This document shows positions 17,785-26,514 of a DNA stretch of 64,000 nucleotides, one piece after another (positions within the stretch are counted from its first letter, which is position 1; each line of letters begins with the position of its first letter). The position numbers were made by a program, and so were the translations under genes. The notes beneath the pieces were generated by a model, which was given only the letters and a program-made list of their open reading frames with translations, had not been told where the DNA came from and did not search any database. Source of the stretch: Deferribacterales bacterium Deferri_01. Lineage in GTDB: Bacteria > Chrysiogenota > Deferribacteres > Deferribacterales > Geovibrionaceae. The stretch spans positions 722,723 through 786,722 of the forward strand of contig LUZY01000013.1 in the NCBI GenBank assembly GCA_001603805.1, given 5' to 3'.

Positions 17785-18160
17785 ATAATTCAAAATTTTC
17801 CATCCCTGGAAATTTTGAATACACGCTCACGGGTGGATAAATCACCCTTCGCTACGCACGGCGCAACGTCTTATCTTGATAATTCAAAATTTTCCATCCT
17901 TGGAAATTTTGAATACACGCTCGCACCGCATAAATGCGGTTTCGCTACGCACGGCGCAACTCCATCCTTCGAGTTGTATAACCCCCAACTTCAAATACCT
18001 GCTATTCCTTGGAAATTTTGAATACACGCTCACGGGTGGATAAACCACCCTTCGCTACGCACGGCGCAACTCCATCCTTCGAGTTGTATAACCCCCAACT
18101 TCAAATGCCTGCTATTACTTGGAAATTTTGAATACACGCTCACTGGTGGATAAACCACCC
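17785..18160 (+). repeat. Structured tandem repeat array, locus 1 (four units)
   Basis: Four units each contain the linker ACACGCTCAC (ACACGCTCGC in unit 2) at 17821, 17915, 18024 and 18134, followed by a hairpin with a TAAA loop. Arms are GGGTGG/CCACCC in units 1, 3 and 4 (with one wobble or mismatch in units 1 and 4) and ACCGCA/TGCGGT in unit 2. After the hairpin comes TTCGCTACGCACGGCG at 17848, 17941 and 18051; unit 4 is truncated. Units 2 and 3 add a third hairpin CAACTC...GAGTTG (17957-17976, 18067-18086). An AT-rich palindrome (ATTCAAAATTTTCC/GGAAATTTTGAAT) precedes units 1 and 2; units 3 and 4 keep only its right half. The period is 110 bp between the last complete copies. The array lies between the 3' ends of convergent pyc and uvrC. 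Confidence 0.85.
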
Positions 18161-18179
18161 TTCGTTAATCAATCAGAAT

Positions 18180-19979
18180 TTACAAACTCTGCATGTAATC
18201 CGCAACACGGCGGCATATTTCGATTGGTATTCCTGTCTCAGCGTTTATTTCTTCTGCTGTTATCCCTTTTCGGGCATGAATATCCGGTATTGCCTCAAGA
18301 AGTTTTCGCAGACGCTTTTCGCCAAGCCCCTCAATGGTAAGCATCGGTGATTTAGTGAGGTTTTTCAGTGCAAGACTGCGGGAATACGTGATGGCAAACC
18401 TGTGTGCCTCATCCCTCATCTTCTGGACAAACATAAGCAGCGGATCATTCTTCTTAAGATTGACAGGGTTTTTGCGCCCGTATAAATGGATGGATTCAAT
18501 GGAATCCGCTCCATCATGCTTCATAAATTTTATGCTTCGACCCTTGGAAATGGAAATAAAGATAGAGTCTGAACCCGCTTCATCTGCCGCACGAACAGCG
18601 GAATTAAGCTGTCCTATGCCGCCGTCAATAATGTAGAGATCCGCTGCTTTTTCAGAACCTTCGGCAATATTTTCCATTTTTCTGCTGAAAAGCTCATAAA
18701 TTGACGTAAAATCATCATTCTCTGCGAATTTTATCTTATATTTTCTGTATTCGCCCTTGGTGAAGCTTCCATCTATGCTTGTCACGGCGACACCCACAGT
18801 GTGATTACCGCCCAGATGCGATATATCCACACACTCTATACGGCGTATATCTCTGTCAGTTTTGAGGAGATTTTTTAGCCTTTCGTTAACGTCCTTACGC
18901 CTGCCAAGCTGGCGGATGTATGTTTCGGTCTGTATGCGGGCATTTTCCAAAGCAGTTTCCTGAAGCTTTTTAAAACCTCTGGTGATGACAGTTTTCTTCT
19001 TTCCTGCCATCTTGCTCAGTGCTTCTGCCAGACGTGAGTTATCATCCAGTCCGAACGGAACAACCACATCAGGAAACTGGCGCACCTGACCGTAAAACTG
19101 CATGATGTAGGACTCAAGAACATTTTCTGTATCCTCATCCTCAAAGAAAACTGTCTCGCTTCCTATGAGTTTTCCGTTACGGATAAACTGCATGGTAATT
19201 CCAGGCAGATTCTCGAAAGTATGCGGAATAAACACATCCACTGCACGCTGTTCATCGGTGAAAACAACCGTCTGCCGATAAAACAGCTTCTCCATTGAAC
19301 GCAGCCTGTCCCTTATAAATGCTGCTTTTTCATACTCCATACGCTCTGAATAAACCGACATGTCGCTTTTCAGACGCTCCCGCACTCCGTCCGTATCGCC
19401 TTTGAAAAATGAGCGTATCTGCTCCACCATCTTCACGTATTCTTCTTCTGTGATAGTGCCTTCGCATGGACCCAGACATTTTTTTATCTGAAATTTCAGG
19501 CAGTGCTTTTTCTCTGAAAATTTACGGTCATTACAGGAACGGAGCGGAAAAACCCGCAAGATCTCTGACAAAATACCCCTCAGTTCGCTCACGTTCACAA
19601 AAGGTCCGAAGTATGAGGCATTTTCATCTGATGTGTTTCTGGTTACGGCAAGTTTGGGAAACCTCTCATCGGTTATTTTTATATAAGGATAGCTCTTAGA
19701 ATCTTTCAGGCGGATATTATACCGCGGCTGCTCCGTTTTGATAAAATTAGCTTCCAGAAGAAGGGCTTCCGCCTCGTTATCAGTAACCACAAAGCGCAGT
19801 GATACTGCCGCCTGAACCATGCGGATAACCTTAAGAGGTTTATCAGTATCAACAAAATACGAAGAAACACGGGAGCGGAGGTTCTTTGCCTTGCCCACGT
19901 AGAGTATTTCGCCTTTTTTGCCTAAAAAAAGGTAAACTCCGGGATTTTCGGGAATTTCATGCAGGGGATATTTGTCCAT
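18180..19979 (-). CDS. uvrC: UvrABC excinuclease subunit C
   Basis: The 599-residue nucleotide-excision-repair nuclease has an N-terminal GIY-YIG domain (GVYLFLGKKGEILYVGKAKNLRSRV, about 14-38), a UvrB-interacting UVR motif (about 200-235) and an RNase H-like C-terminal nuclease. The nuclease acidic residues lie in CVDISHLGG and YIIDGGIGQL. Tandem helix-hairpin-helix motifs close the protein (LTIEGLGEKRLRKLLEAI). It cuts on both sides of DNA lesions in the UvrB complex. No Shine-Dalgarno is evident before the ATG; a TATAAT lies only about 7 bp upstream, so a leaderless transcript is possible but unproven. Confidence 0.96.
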   Translation of the reverse strand: MDKYPLHEIPENPGVYLFLGKKGEILYVGKAKNLRSRVSSYFVDTDKPLKVIRMVQAAVSLRFVVTDNEAEALLLEANFIKTEQPRYNIRLKDSKSYPYIKITDERFPKLAVTRNTSDENASYFGPFVNVSELRGILSEILRVFPLRSCNDRKFSEKKHCLKFQIKKCLGPCEGTITEEEYVKMVEQIRSFFKGDTDGVRERLKSDMSVYSERMEYEKAAFIRDRLRSMEKLFYRQTVVFTDEQRAVDVFIPHTFENLPGITMQFIRNGKLIGSETVFFEDEDTENVLESYIMQFYGQVRQFPDVVVPFGLDDNSRLAEALSKMAGKKKTVITRGFKKLQETALENARIQTETYIRQLGRRKDVNERLKNLLKTDRDIRRIECVDISHLGGNHTVGVAVTSIDGSFTKGEYRKYKIKFAENDDFTSIYELFSRKMENIAEGSEKAADLYIIDGGIGQLNSAVRAADEAGSDSIFISISKGRSIKFMKHDGADSIESIHLYGRKNPVNLKKNDPLLMFVQKMRDEAHRFAITYSRSLALKNLTKSPMLTIEGLGEKRLRKLLEAIPDIHARKGITAEEINAETGIPIEICRRVADYMQSL

Positions 19980-20070
19980 CGGAACTATTATAATAAATAT
20001 ATTGTTTTTGTGGAGAGGATATTTTAAGCAGGGTCAGATTCATCTGCAAGAACCCGACCCCGCATAATAT

Positions 20071-21717
20071 TTATGTTCTGAATCTGCCTACAAGGTTCTC
20101 AAGGCTTTCCGCCTGATTGCTCAGCTCGGAAACTGTAGAGGCGATTTCCCCTATGGAGTATGAACTCCTTTCTATATTGCCGGAGATAACCTGTGTGTTC
20201 TGATTAATATTCTGTATTGCCGTGACCTGCTCCTCAACGCTGGATGAGATTATGCCGCTTGCCGTATCTATCTGCTGCACAGACTCGACAATTTTATCAA
20301 AGAAGCTTTGTGTTTCCTCAATGCGCCCGACACCGCCCTCAACCTTGTCTTTTGCTTTGAACATTCCTTCAGAAGCCATATCCGCTTCCTTCTGAAGAGC
20401 GGTTATTATACTGTCTATCTCTTTGATGGCACTCTGCGAGCGTTCGGCGAGCTTGCGGACTTCATCAGCTACCACGGCAAAGCCTCTGCCGTGTTCCCCT
20501 GCCCTTGCGGCCTCTATTGCGGCATTAAGCGCCAGAAGGTTTGTCTGATCCGCAATATCATTAATAACATTAAGAATATTACCTATTTTACGTGAAGACT
20601 GCGAAAGATTATCAACGGTTGAACCCAGTTCATCCACATTATTTTTTATATCAAGTATTTCATTAACTGCTGAAAGGAGCTTGCTTCTTCCTGCCGCAAT
20701 ATCCTTATCTGCCGTTTCTGTTCTGCTTTTCATCTCATCCAGAGAACGCAGAACCTCTTCGGAAGAAACACTTATTTCTTCTGTTGCAGACGCCGTGGCA
20801 ACTATCTGCGATGATTGATCACCAAAACTCACTGCAAGCTGCTCCGAAGTTGCAGAAAGCTGTGTGCTTCCTGCTGCAACCTGACGGGCAGAGTCTTTAA
20901 CTGTGTTGATTATTTCGCTAAGTTTTTTTACAAACCGGTTAAAATGTTCCGCCATTTCACCGACTTCGTCATTTCCTTTGACAGGGAGAGAGACAGTAAG
21001 GTCGCCTTCGCCCTCTGAAATCTGCTTGAGGACACTGTTTGCGCTTTTGATTCCGGTCAGGAGGGTTGTTGAGATAACAAAAGCAACTATCATGCCGAAT
21101 GCAATACCAAAAACGGTGAAGAATATGAGTCCGTATGATGCCTTTTTTTCCACAGCATGTGCCAGAACACCAAGCTCCGTAATAAAATTATTGTTAAGCT
21201 CCGTAAGGGCATCGATTTGGTCTCTCATTGCCTGAAACGCCTTGGAAGCATCATTCAAGGTTATTACAAGGGCTCTGCCTCTTCCTTCTGCGGTGTCATC
21301 TGTGCGTGCCTTGACCACCTCAGCAGACAATGTTTCCCATTCTGCCCGATACTTTTCATACTCGGCAATAAGAGCCTTTTCCTCCGGAGTGTCCGCAGTT
21401 TCCTTATATTTATTCATTCTGTCTTTTGACTGTTTAAAGTTATCGTTATAGTCCTTGAGAAGCTGCTGGAAGTTATCACTCTCTGCATTGGAGAAAATCA
21501 TAGTTCTCTCTGCAATCAGGAGCTGGTGAAGATCCCTGTCCGCTTCAAGAAGCAGCTGAACTGCGGGCAACCGCTTTGATAGTGCATTTTGCAGCAATTC
21601 ATCAATACTCTGTGTGCTGTTATGCCCCACAAAACCGCTTACAGCCAGTAGGATAAGAAGAATCCCGAAGCTTATAAGAAGTTTTGTTTTTATCCTGATA
21701 TTACTGAGCAGTGACAT
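20071..21717 (-). CDS. Methyl-accepting chemotaxis protein with four-helix-bundle sensor
   Basis: The 548-residue chemoreceptor has TM1 (about 9-29), a roughly 160-residue periplasmic helical domain of the 4HB_MCP type, TM2 (about 193-215) and a HAMP domain (about 216-268). A long signalling coiled coil follows, with the conserved tip [20 protein letters not shown]. No C-terminal NWETF-type pentapeptide is present, so it may not tether CheR. The ligand is unknown. It has its own promoter (21761-21788) and follows the trp operon terminator, so it is independent of tryptophan synthesis. Confidence 0.92.
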   Translation of the reverse strand: MSLLSNIRIKTKLLISFGILLILLAVSGFVGHNSTQSIDELLQNALSKRLPAVQLLLEADRDLHQLLIAERTMIFSNAESDNFQQLLKDYNDNFKQSKDRMNKYKETADTPEEKALIAEYEKYRAEWETLSAEVVKARTDDTAEGRGRALVITLNDASKAFQAMRDQIDALTELNNNFITELGVLAHAVEKKASYGLIFFTVFGIAFGMIVAFVISTTLLTGIKSANSVLKQISEGEGDLTVSLPVKGNDEVGEMAEHFNRFVKKLSEIINTVKDSARQVAAGSTQLSATSEQLAVSFGDQSSQIVATASATEEISVSSEEVLRSLDEMKSRTETADKDIAAGRSKLLSAVNEILDIKNNVDELGSTVDNLSQSSRKIGNILNVINDIADQTNLLALNAAIEAARAGEHGRGFAVVADEVRKLAERSQSAIKEIDSIITALQKEADMASEGMFKAKDKVEGGVGRIEETQSFFDKIVESVQQIDTASGIISSSVEEQVTAIQNINQNTQVISGNIERSSYSIGEIASTVSELSNQAESLENLVGRFRT

Positions 21718-21760
21718 GAATATCTCTCCCTGAGTTAAAATTGATTTAATCTTATAAACA

Positions 21761-21788
21761 ATTATACGGTCGAGTGAATAATTTTCAA
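21761..21788 (-). promoter_or_regulatory. Sigma-70-type promoter for the chemoreceptor gene at 20071-21717
   Basis: On the minus strand, TTGAAA (21783-21788) and TATAAT (21761-21766) are separated by 16 bp, 43 bp upstream of the start codon. Confidence 0.6.
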
Positions 21789-21816
21789 GCTAATGTCATA
21801 TTCGGAAAATAAAGAA

Positions 21817-21845
21817 TTTCTGCCGGAAATGTTCTCCGGCAGAAA
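21817..21845 (-). terminator. Terminator of the trp operon
   Basis: An 11-bp perfect stem (TTTCTGCCGGA 21817-21827 with TCCGGCAGAAA 21835-21845) lies just after the trpA stop. On the minus strand it is followed by ATTCTTTATTTTC, a T-rich but interrupted tail. Confidence 0.7.
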
Positions 21846-21857
21846 GATATTAACACT

Positions 21858-22559
21858 TTATATAAGAGAATTAACAAAATCAGTATATTTTGAAGTATTT
21901 TTTTGATGTTTAACTGCTGCGGTTCCCACAACAAAACCGTCAGCAACGCTCAACGCCTTGTCTGCATCGGTTTTATCTTTTATTCCGAACCCCATAACAA
22001 TTTTTTTATCAGTGAACCCCTTTATCTGCTTAATTCTATCTGATATTTCCGGGGAAGAAAGTTCAACACTTCCTCCTGTTGTCCCTCTGATACCTATAAA
22101 GTAGATAAAATCACCCTTAAGACCGGCTGCTTTTTTGATATCCTCTTCCCTTGATTCCGGGGTGACAAAAGGTATGATCGGTATTTCAAACCCTCTGTCA
22201 TAAAAATATGAATGAAGCGGGTTCGGCACATCGGGAATAATGAGTCCTGAAAGAACATTACTGAAGTCGTCCGAAAACTTTTTTATTCCGTAGTTATATA
22301 TAATATTTGCATATGTCATTATGTACAGTTTGGCATTCTTCTTATTCAGCTTTTTTAATCCGGCCAGAACATCCGCCGCCTTAACTCCTGTGCTTAGAGC
22401 CTCCTGCACTGCAGATGCAATAACAGGACCATCCGCCACAGGCTCGCTGAAAGGCACTCCTATTTCCACAAATTCGTATCCTGCGCTTATTACAGCATCA
22501 AAGCATTTGATAAAGCTGTCTTTGTCGGGGTAATTGCCAATTATGTATATGCCTCTCAT
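21858..22559 (-). CDS. trpA: Tryptophan synthase alpha chain
   Basis: The 233-residue TIM barrel converts indole-3-glycerol phosphate to indole and glyceraldehyde 3-phosphate. Catalytic E32 ([11 protein letters not shown]) and D43 (VADGPVI) are present, and the phosphate-binding GIRGTTGG and VMGFGIKDK loops are intact. It is about 30 residues shorter than typical TrpA; the N-terminal helix before the first strand is missing and the C-terminus is trimmed. The start overlaps the trpB stop by 4 bp (ATGA). It is the last gene of the operon. Confidence 0.93.
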   Translation of the reverse strand: MRGIYIIGNYPDKDSFIKCFDAVISAGYEFVEIGVPFSEPVADGPVIASAVQEALSTGVKAADVLAGLKKLNKKNAKLYIMTYANIIYNYGIKKFSDDFSNVLSGLIIPDVPNPLHSYFYDRGFEIPIIPFVTPESREEDIKKAAGLKGDFIYFIGIRGTTGGSVELSSPEISDRIKQIKGFTDKKIVMGFGIKDKTDADKALSVADGFVVGTAAVKHQKNTSKYTDFVNSLI

Positions 22560-23698
22560 ATCTCCCTCTCAGAATCCTTATCTCCCCTGCCGGAAAGATT
22601 TATAAGCACTTTTTTACCTTTAAAGATATCTTTGTTTTTCAGGACATAGGCTATCGCGTGGCTCGATTCAACAGCAGGCACTATGCCCTCTTTGTGTGCA
22701 AGCTCACGGAAGGCAAAAACAGCATCTGCATCACGTACATTGTCATACTTCACCCTGCCTGTGCTGTGCAGATATGAGTGTTCAGGCCCTATACCGGGAT
22801 AGTCCAGCCCTGCGGCAACGGAATGAACATCGGCAACCTGTCCGTCTTCAGTCTGCATAAGATAAGTTATACAGCCATGAAGAATACCTGCTCTTCCTTT
22901 GCCTATTGCCATGGCGTGTTCACCTTCATTATCCGAAAACCCGCCTGCTTCAATGCCGTAAAGCGCACAGTCCGTATCCAGAAAGCCCTTGAATATGCCT
23001 ATAGCGTTGCTTCCGCCGCCCACACAGGCGACTACAGCATCCGGCAGGAAACCCATCTCCTCAAAGGTTTGCCGTGCCTCTTTTCCTATGACACTCTGGA
23101 AGTGTGCCACCATCTCAGGAAAAGGGTGCGGTCCGATGACAGAGCCTATTATGTAGTGAGTATCCTCAACATTCTTCACCCAGTCACGCATTGCTGCGTT
23201 TGTGGCGTCCTTAAGGGTTTTTGAGCCGTCATGCACAAGCTCAAGTTTTGCTCCCAGAAGTTTCATTCTGTCCACATTCGGTTTCTGCCTTTCGGCATCC
23301 ACTGCACCCATGTAAACAGTGCAGTCGAGCCCGAAGAGAGCGGCAACTGTGGCAGTAGCGACACCGTGCTGACCTGCTCCGGTCTCAGCTATTATCCTAT
23401 TTTTACCCATGTAACGGGTGAGGAGAGCCTGACCGATGGTATTGTTTATCTTGTGGGAACCGGTATGGTTAAGGTCTTCCCTTTTAAGGTAAATATCCAC
23501 ACCGTATTCTGCCGAAAGCCTCGATGCGTAATACACAGGCGAAGGTCTGCCTATATACGTTGAGCTGTATTTTAAAAGATCCGCCTTGAATGCCGGATCA
23601 TCTTTCAGCCTGTTAAACTCTCTCTCAAGCTGTTCCACCGCAGGAACAAGGGTTTCGGGAATGAACGTTCCCCCGAAATCACCGAAAAATCCTTTCAT
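22556..23698 (-). CDS. trpB: Tryptophan synthase beta chain (TrpB1 type)
   Basis: The 380-residue PLP enzyme condenses indole with serine. The PLP lysine is K83 in [15 protein letters not shown], and the phosphate-binding [10 protein letters not shown] and catalytic Glu region GAGQHGVA are present. It forms the alpha2beta2 complex with TrpA from the overlapping downstream gene, with a 4-bp overlap on each side (trpF and trpA). A second, divergent TrpB (TrpB2) is encoded at 36441-37796. Confidence 0.97.
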   Translation of the reverse strand: MKGFFGDFGGTFIPETLVPAVEQLEREFNRLKDDPAFKADLLKYSSTYIGRPSPVYYASRLSAEYGVDIYLKREDLNHTGSHKINNTIGQALLTRYMGKNRIIAETGAGQHGVATATVAALFGLDCTVYMGAVDAERQKPNVDRMKLLGAKLELVHDGSKTLKDATNAAMRDWVKNVEDTHYIIGSVIGPHPFPEMVAHFQSVIGKEARQTFEEMGFLPDAVVACVGGGSNAIGIFKGFLDTDCALYGIEAGGFSDNEGEHAMAIGKGRAGILHGCITYLMQTEDGQVADVHSVAAGLDYPGIGPEHSYLHSTGRVKYDNVRDADAVFAFRELAHKEGIVPAVESSHAIAYVLKNKDIFKGKKVLINLSGRGDKDSEREI

Positions 23699-24234
23699 CT
23701 GTCCGCTCCTCTTACTGCATCTATAAATTTTTTCATGAGTTCATAGTCTTTTACGCCGTTCTTTTCCACACCGGAGGAAACATCCGCCCCAAAGGGACGC
23801 ACGCTTTTCACTGTTTCCGCCACATTTTCAGGATTCAGCCCGCCGGAAATAAGCAGCTTATCTCTATATGTATCAAGCCATTCAGGAAAGCCTTTGTATA
23901 TTCCTGATCCACGGCTTGCATCATACACAAACAAAGCACAGCTTACGTCCTGCTCATCCTTATCTGAAGCATAAGCGAGATTCGGAATAGCGACCGGTTC
24001 CGACACCTGAACATAGTCAGCCAGGTGCGCCGCATCCTTCACCTCATCGTAAGATACACCCACAACGAACGTTTTTATCCTTCCTTCAGCGTACTTTATA
24101 AGCTCTGATGCTGTTTTTGCGTCCACATATCTTTTACTTGGTCTGTGCATCACAAAGCCCACGGCGTCATAACCGAGACTGACGGCGTGGTCAATCTGCT
24201 CAAAGGTTTTTAATCCGCATACCTTTACGAACAT
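23695..24234 (-). CDS. trpF: Phosphoribosylanthranilate isomerase
   Basis: This 179-residue small TIM barrel is shorter than the usual ~200. It starts with the conserved FVKVCGLKT, which holds the catalytic cysteine (C6). The catalytic aspartate is likely in [10 protein letters not shown], and the C-terminal phosphate loops are [11 protein letters not shown] and GADVSSGVE. It catalyses the Amadori rearrangement in tryptophan synthesis. It overlaps trpC by 10 bp and trpB by 4 bp. Confidence 0.92.
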   Translation of the reverse strand: MFVKVCGLKTFEQIDHAVSLGYDAVGFVMHRPSKRYVDAKTASELIKYAEGRIKTFVVGVSYDEVKDAAHLADYVQVSEPVAIPNLAYASDKDEQDVSCALFVYDASRGSGIYKGFPEWLDTYRDKLLISGGLNPENVAETVKSVRPFGADVSSGVEKNGVKDYELMKKFIDAVRGADR

Positions 24235-24974
24235 GCTGCCGCCATCATTTCGCTGAAAAGCTCATCCAACCTGTCTGATGACATAAGACCGGAGCCGATG
24301 AGGAAAGCATCCGCTCCGGCTCCACGCATCATAGCCACGTCCATGGGCTTTTTCATGCCGCTTTCAGCTACTTTCATATAATCACCGTTGAGGATATCCA
24401 GCATATGCGCTCCGTAACCCATATTGATTTCAAGGGTTTTCAGGTTACGGTTGTTTACACCCAAAAGCTTCGGTTCGCAGGCAAGCACAGCTTCAATCTC
24501 TTCAAGGGAATGTACTTCAAAAAGCACTTCAAGCCCCAGAACCCGTGCTTTTTTGGAGAGATAAAGCATCTCCTCCTTATTCAGCACAGAGGCCATGAGC
24601 AAAACACAGTCTGCACCTGCGGTGTATGCGTTGGTTATCTGCTTTTCATCAATGATAAAATCCTTGCAAAGAACAGGAATATGCACCTCACCAGCCACAG
24701 CTGCAAGGTCGTTTAAACTGCCCTTGAAATATTTTTCATCGCAAAGCACACTAACCGCTCCGGCTCCCAGACGTTCATAAGTCTTTGCTTGCATAACGGG
24801 GTCGGCTGCGGTGTTGATATCCCCCAGAGTGGGAGAAGCCTTCTTAACTTCTGCTATGATCGGCTTTGTTTTCAGTGATTCCCTGAAGTTCAGAACAGGC
24901 TTGCTCCGCCTGCCCGGAAAAGTTTTCAGAGTTTCTATTTCTTTACGTTTATTGGCAATAATTTCATCAAGCAT
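24225..24974 (-). CDS. trpC: Indole-3-glycerol-phosphate synthase
   Basis: The 249-residue TIM barrel opens with LDEIIANKRKEIE. Catalytic lysines lie in IIAEVKKASPTLG and VLCKDFIID, and the catalytic block LGVNNRNLKTLEI and AESGMKK phosphate loop are present. It is a stand-alone TrpC, not fused to TrpF. The start lies 5 bp after trpD and the end overlaps trpF by 10 bp. Confidence 0.96.
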   Translation of the reverse strand: MLDEIIANKRKEIETLKTFPGRRSKPVLNFRESLKTKPIIAEVKKASPTLGDINTAADPVMQAKTYERLGAGAVSVLCDEKYFKGSLNDLAAVAGEVHIPVLCKDFIIDEKQITNAYTAGADCVLLMASVLNKEEMLYLSKKARVLGLEVLFEVHSLEEIEAVLACEPKLLGVNNRNLKTLEINMGYGAHMLDILNGDYMKVAESGMKKPMDVAMMRGAGADAFLIGSGLMSSDRLDELFSEMMAAACS

Positions 24975-24979
24975 CGGCT

Positions 24980-25963
24980 TTATCCCCTGAGGCTTTCCAG
25001 TTTTTCAACCACTTTTCCGCTTTTTATCACGGATTTCGCCTTTTCAAAACCTTCTTTCATATCAATGCAGATTCCGCTGACATAAAATGCTAATGCAGTG
25101 TTAATGGCTATTAGTTCAGTGAGCTGTTTATCCATGCCGGAGATCGCTTTCATAAACTGTATTTGTGCGTCTTCACTGTCAGCCACCACAGGCATTTCAA
25201 ACGGCTCAAAGAAATCTGCGGGGTTAATGCTGAACCTTTCTGTTCCGTCTGCAGTTATTTTATAACAGGTGGTCACAGCATTGCTTGAAACCTCGTCATA
25301 TCCGTCTTCGGAGCTGTAGAGAATGACTCCCGTGCGTCCGAGCTTTTCCATAGCCTTGGCAAGTTTCTCCAGCTTTTCAATATTGCTGATTCCGATAAGC
25401 TGATAATCCGGGTCACAGGGGTTTGACAGGGGGCCCAGAAAGTTGAAGACAGTGGGAACCTTAATCGCTTTTCTCACCGGTCCGGCAAACTTCATAGCCG
25501 GATGAAACTTGGGGGCAAAAAGAAACACATAGCCGTGTTTTTCAAAATATGCTCTGTCCATGCCTTCATCAAACTCGATGGGTACACCAAGCTGGCGGAG
25601 AATATCCGCAGAACCGACTTTACCGCTCTGGGCTACGTTGCCATGCTTGACAATATTCACACCGGAAGCTGCCAGCACGAGGGAAACAGCAGTGGAAACA
25701 TTCACAGTTGATTTGCCGTCTCCGCCTGTTCCGCAGGTGTCTATAACTATCCTGTCGCCTTTATCAAGACGTATCTTTTTCTTGTTCATGGCGTTTGCAG
25801 CTCCGGCTATTTCATCCGGCGTTTCGCCTCTGAGGCGCATGGCAACAAGAACTGCTGCAATCTCCGCTTCGGTAAGCTCTCCCGCCATTATGGAGTCGAA
25901 CAGCTCGCTTGCTTCCTCAAAGCTAAGTTCATGACCCAATGCTGTTTTCTGTACCAGTGTCAT
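24980..25963 (-). CDS. trpD: Anthranilate phosphoribosyltransferase
   Basis: The 327-residue enzyme transfers phosphoribose from PRPP to anthranilate. The PRPP motif is DTCGTGGDGKSTVNVST, followed by the conserved KHGNVAQSGKVGSAD block (HGN binds anthranilate) and a downstream NFLGPLSNP. It is unfused. The start overlaps trpG by 4 bp. Confidence 0.96.
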   Translation of the reverse strand: MTLVQKTALGHELSFEEASELFDSIMAGELTEAEIAAVLVAMRLRGETPDEIAGAANAMNKKKIRLDKGDRIVIDTCGTGGDGKSTVNVSTAVSLVLAASGVNIVKHGNVAQSGKVGSADILRQLGVPIEFDEGMDRAYFEKHGYVFLFAPKFHPAMKFAGPVRKAIKVPTVFNFLGPLSNPCDPDYQLIGISNIEKLEKLAKAMEKLGRTGVILYSSEDGYDEVSSNAVTTCYKITADGTERFSINPADFFEPFEMPVVADSEDAQIQFMKAISGMDKQLTELIAINTALAFYVSGICIDMKEGFEKAKSVIKSGKVVEKLESLRG

Positions 25964-26514
25964 TTTATCCCCCTTGCGAAGTTTATAAAATTAGTAACCA
26001 TTTTTGCGCCCTCTTCACTGCGCACAGATTCAGGGTGAAACTGCACACCGAAGAGCATTTTATCCACATCTTCCATAGCCATAGCTTCGCCGTCACTGGC
26101 TGCTCTTGCTGTAACAAGCCTGTCTGCTCCCTTGACCGCCAGAGAGTGATAGCGAACAGCCTCAAACTCATCGATTCCATCAAATATCACGCTTTTTTCA
26201 GCCTTAACCCTGTCTATCTTGCCGTGCATAACAGACTTTGCTTTGCCAACCTCATAACCCAGATGGTAGCCGATAGCCTGCATGCCGAGGCACACACCAA
26301 ATATGGGTTTTCTGCCTGTGTATTCTTTCAGGTAGTGCAGGCTTGTGCCGGAATTGGAAGGATGGGAAGGTCCGGGGGAAATGATTATCCCTTCGTATTT
26401 ATCTGCATTTACAGTTTCATTATTTTTTATAAGCTCAACCTCCGCCCCGTTCAGATGAAAAAGAGCGTACAGGTTGTATGTGAATGAGTCATAGTTATCA
26501 ACGAGCAAAAACAT
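25960..26514 (-). CDS. trpG: Anthranilate synthase component II (glutamine amidotransferase)
   Basis: The 184-residue class I amidotransferase supplies ammonia to TrpE. It begins with LLVDNYDSFTYNL. The nucleophile Cys lies in FGVCLGMQAIGYHLG, and the His/Glu pair in GVQFHPESV. It is a separate subunit, not fused to TrpD. The start overlaps the trpE end by 17 bp. A shared role with PabB in folate synthesis is possible in this family, but no pabB is present here. Confidence 0.94.
   Translation of the reverse strand: MFLLVDNYDSFTYNLYALFHLNGAEVELIKNNETVNADKYEGIIISPGPSHPSNSGTSLHYLKEYTGRKPIFGVCLGMQAIGYHLGYEVGKAKSVMHGKIDRVKAEKSVIFDGIDEFEAVRYHSLAVKGADRLVTARAASDGEAMAMEDVDKMLFGVQFHPESVRSEEGAKMVTNFINFARGIK

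Noticed and set aside
17782-18340. Several ORFs of 70-80 codons on the plus strand across the repeat array
   Set aside because: Their content is repeated because the DNA is repeated; they have no SD, one runs into uvrC on the other strand, and the units vary by 94 versus 110 bp, which breaks any single reading frame.
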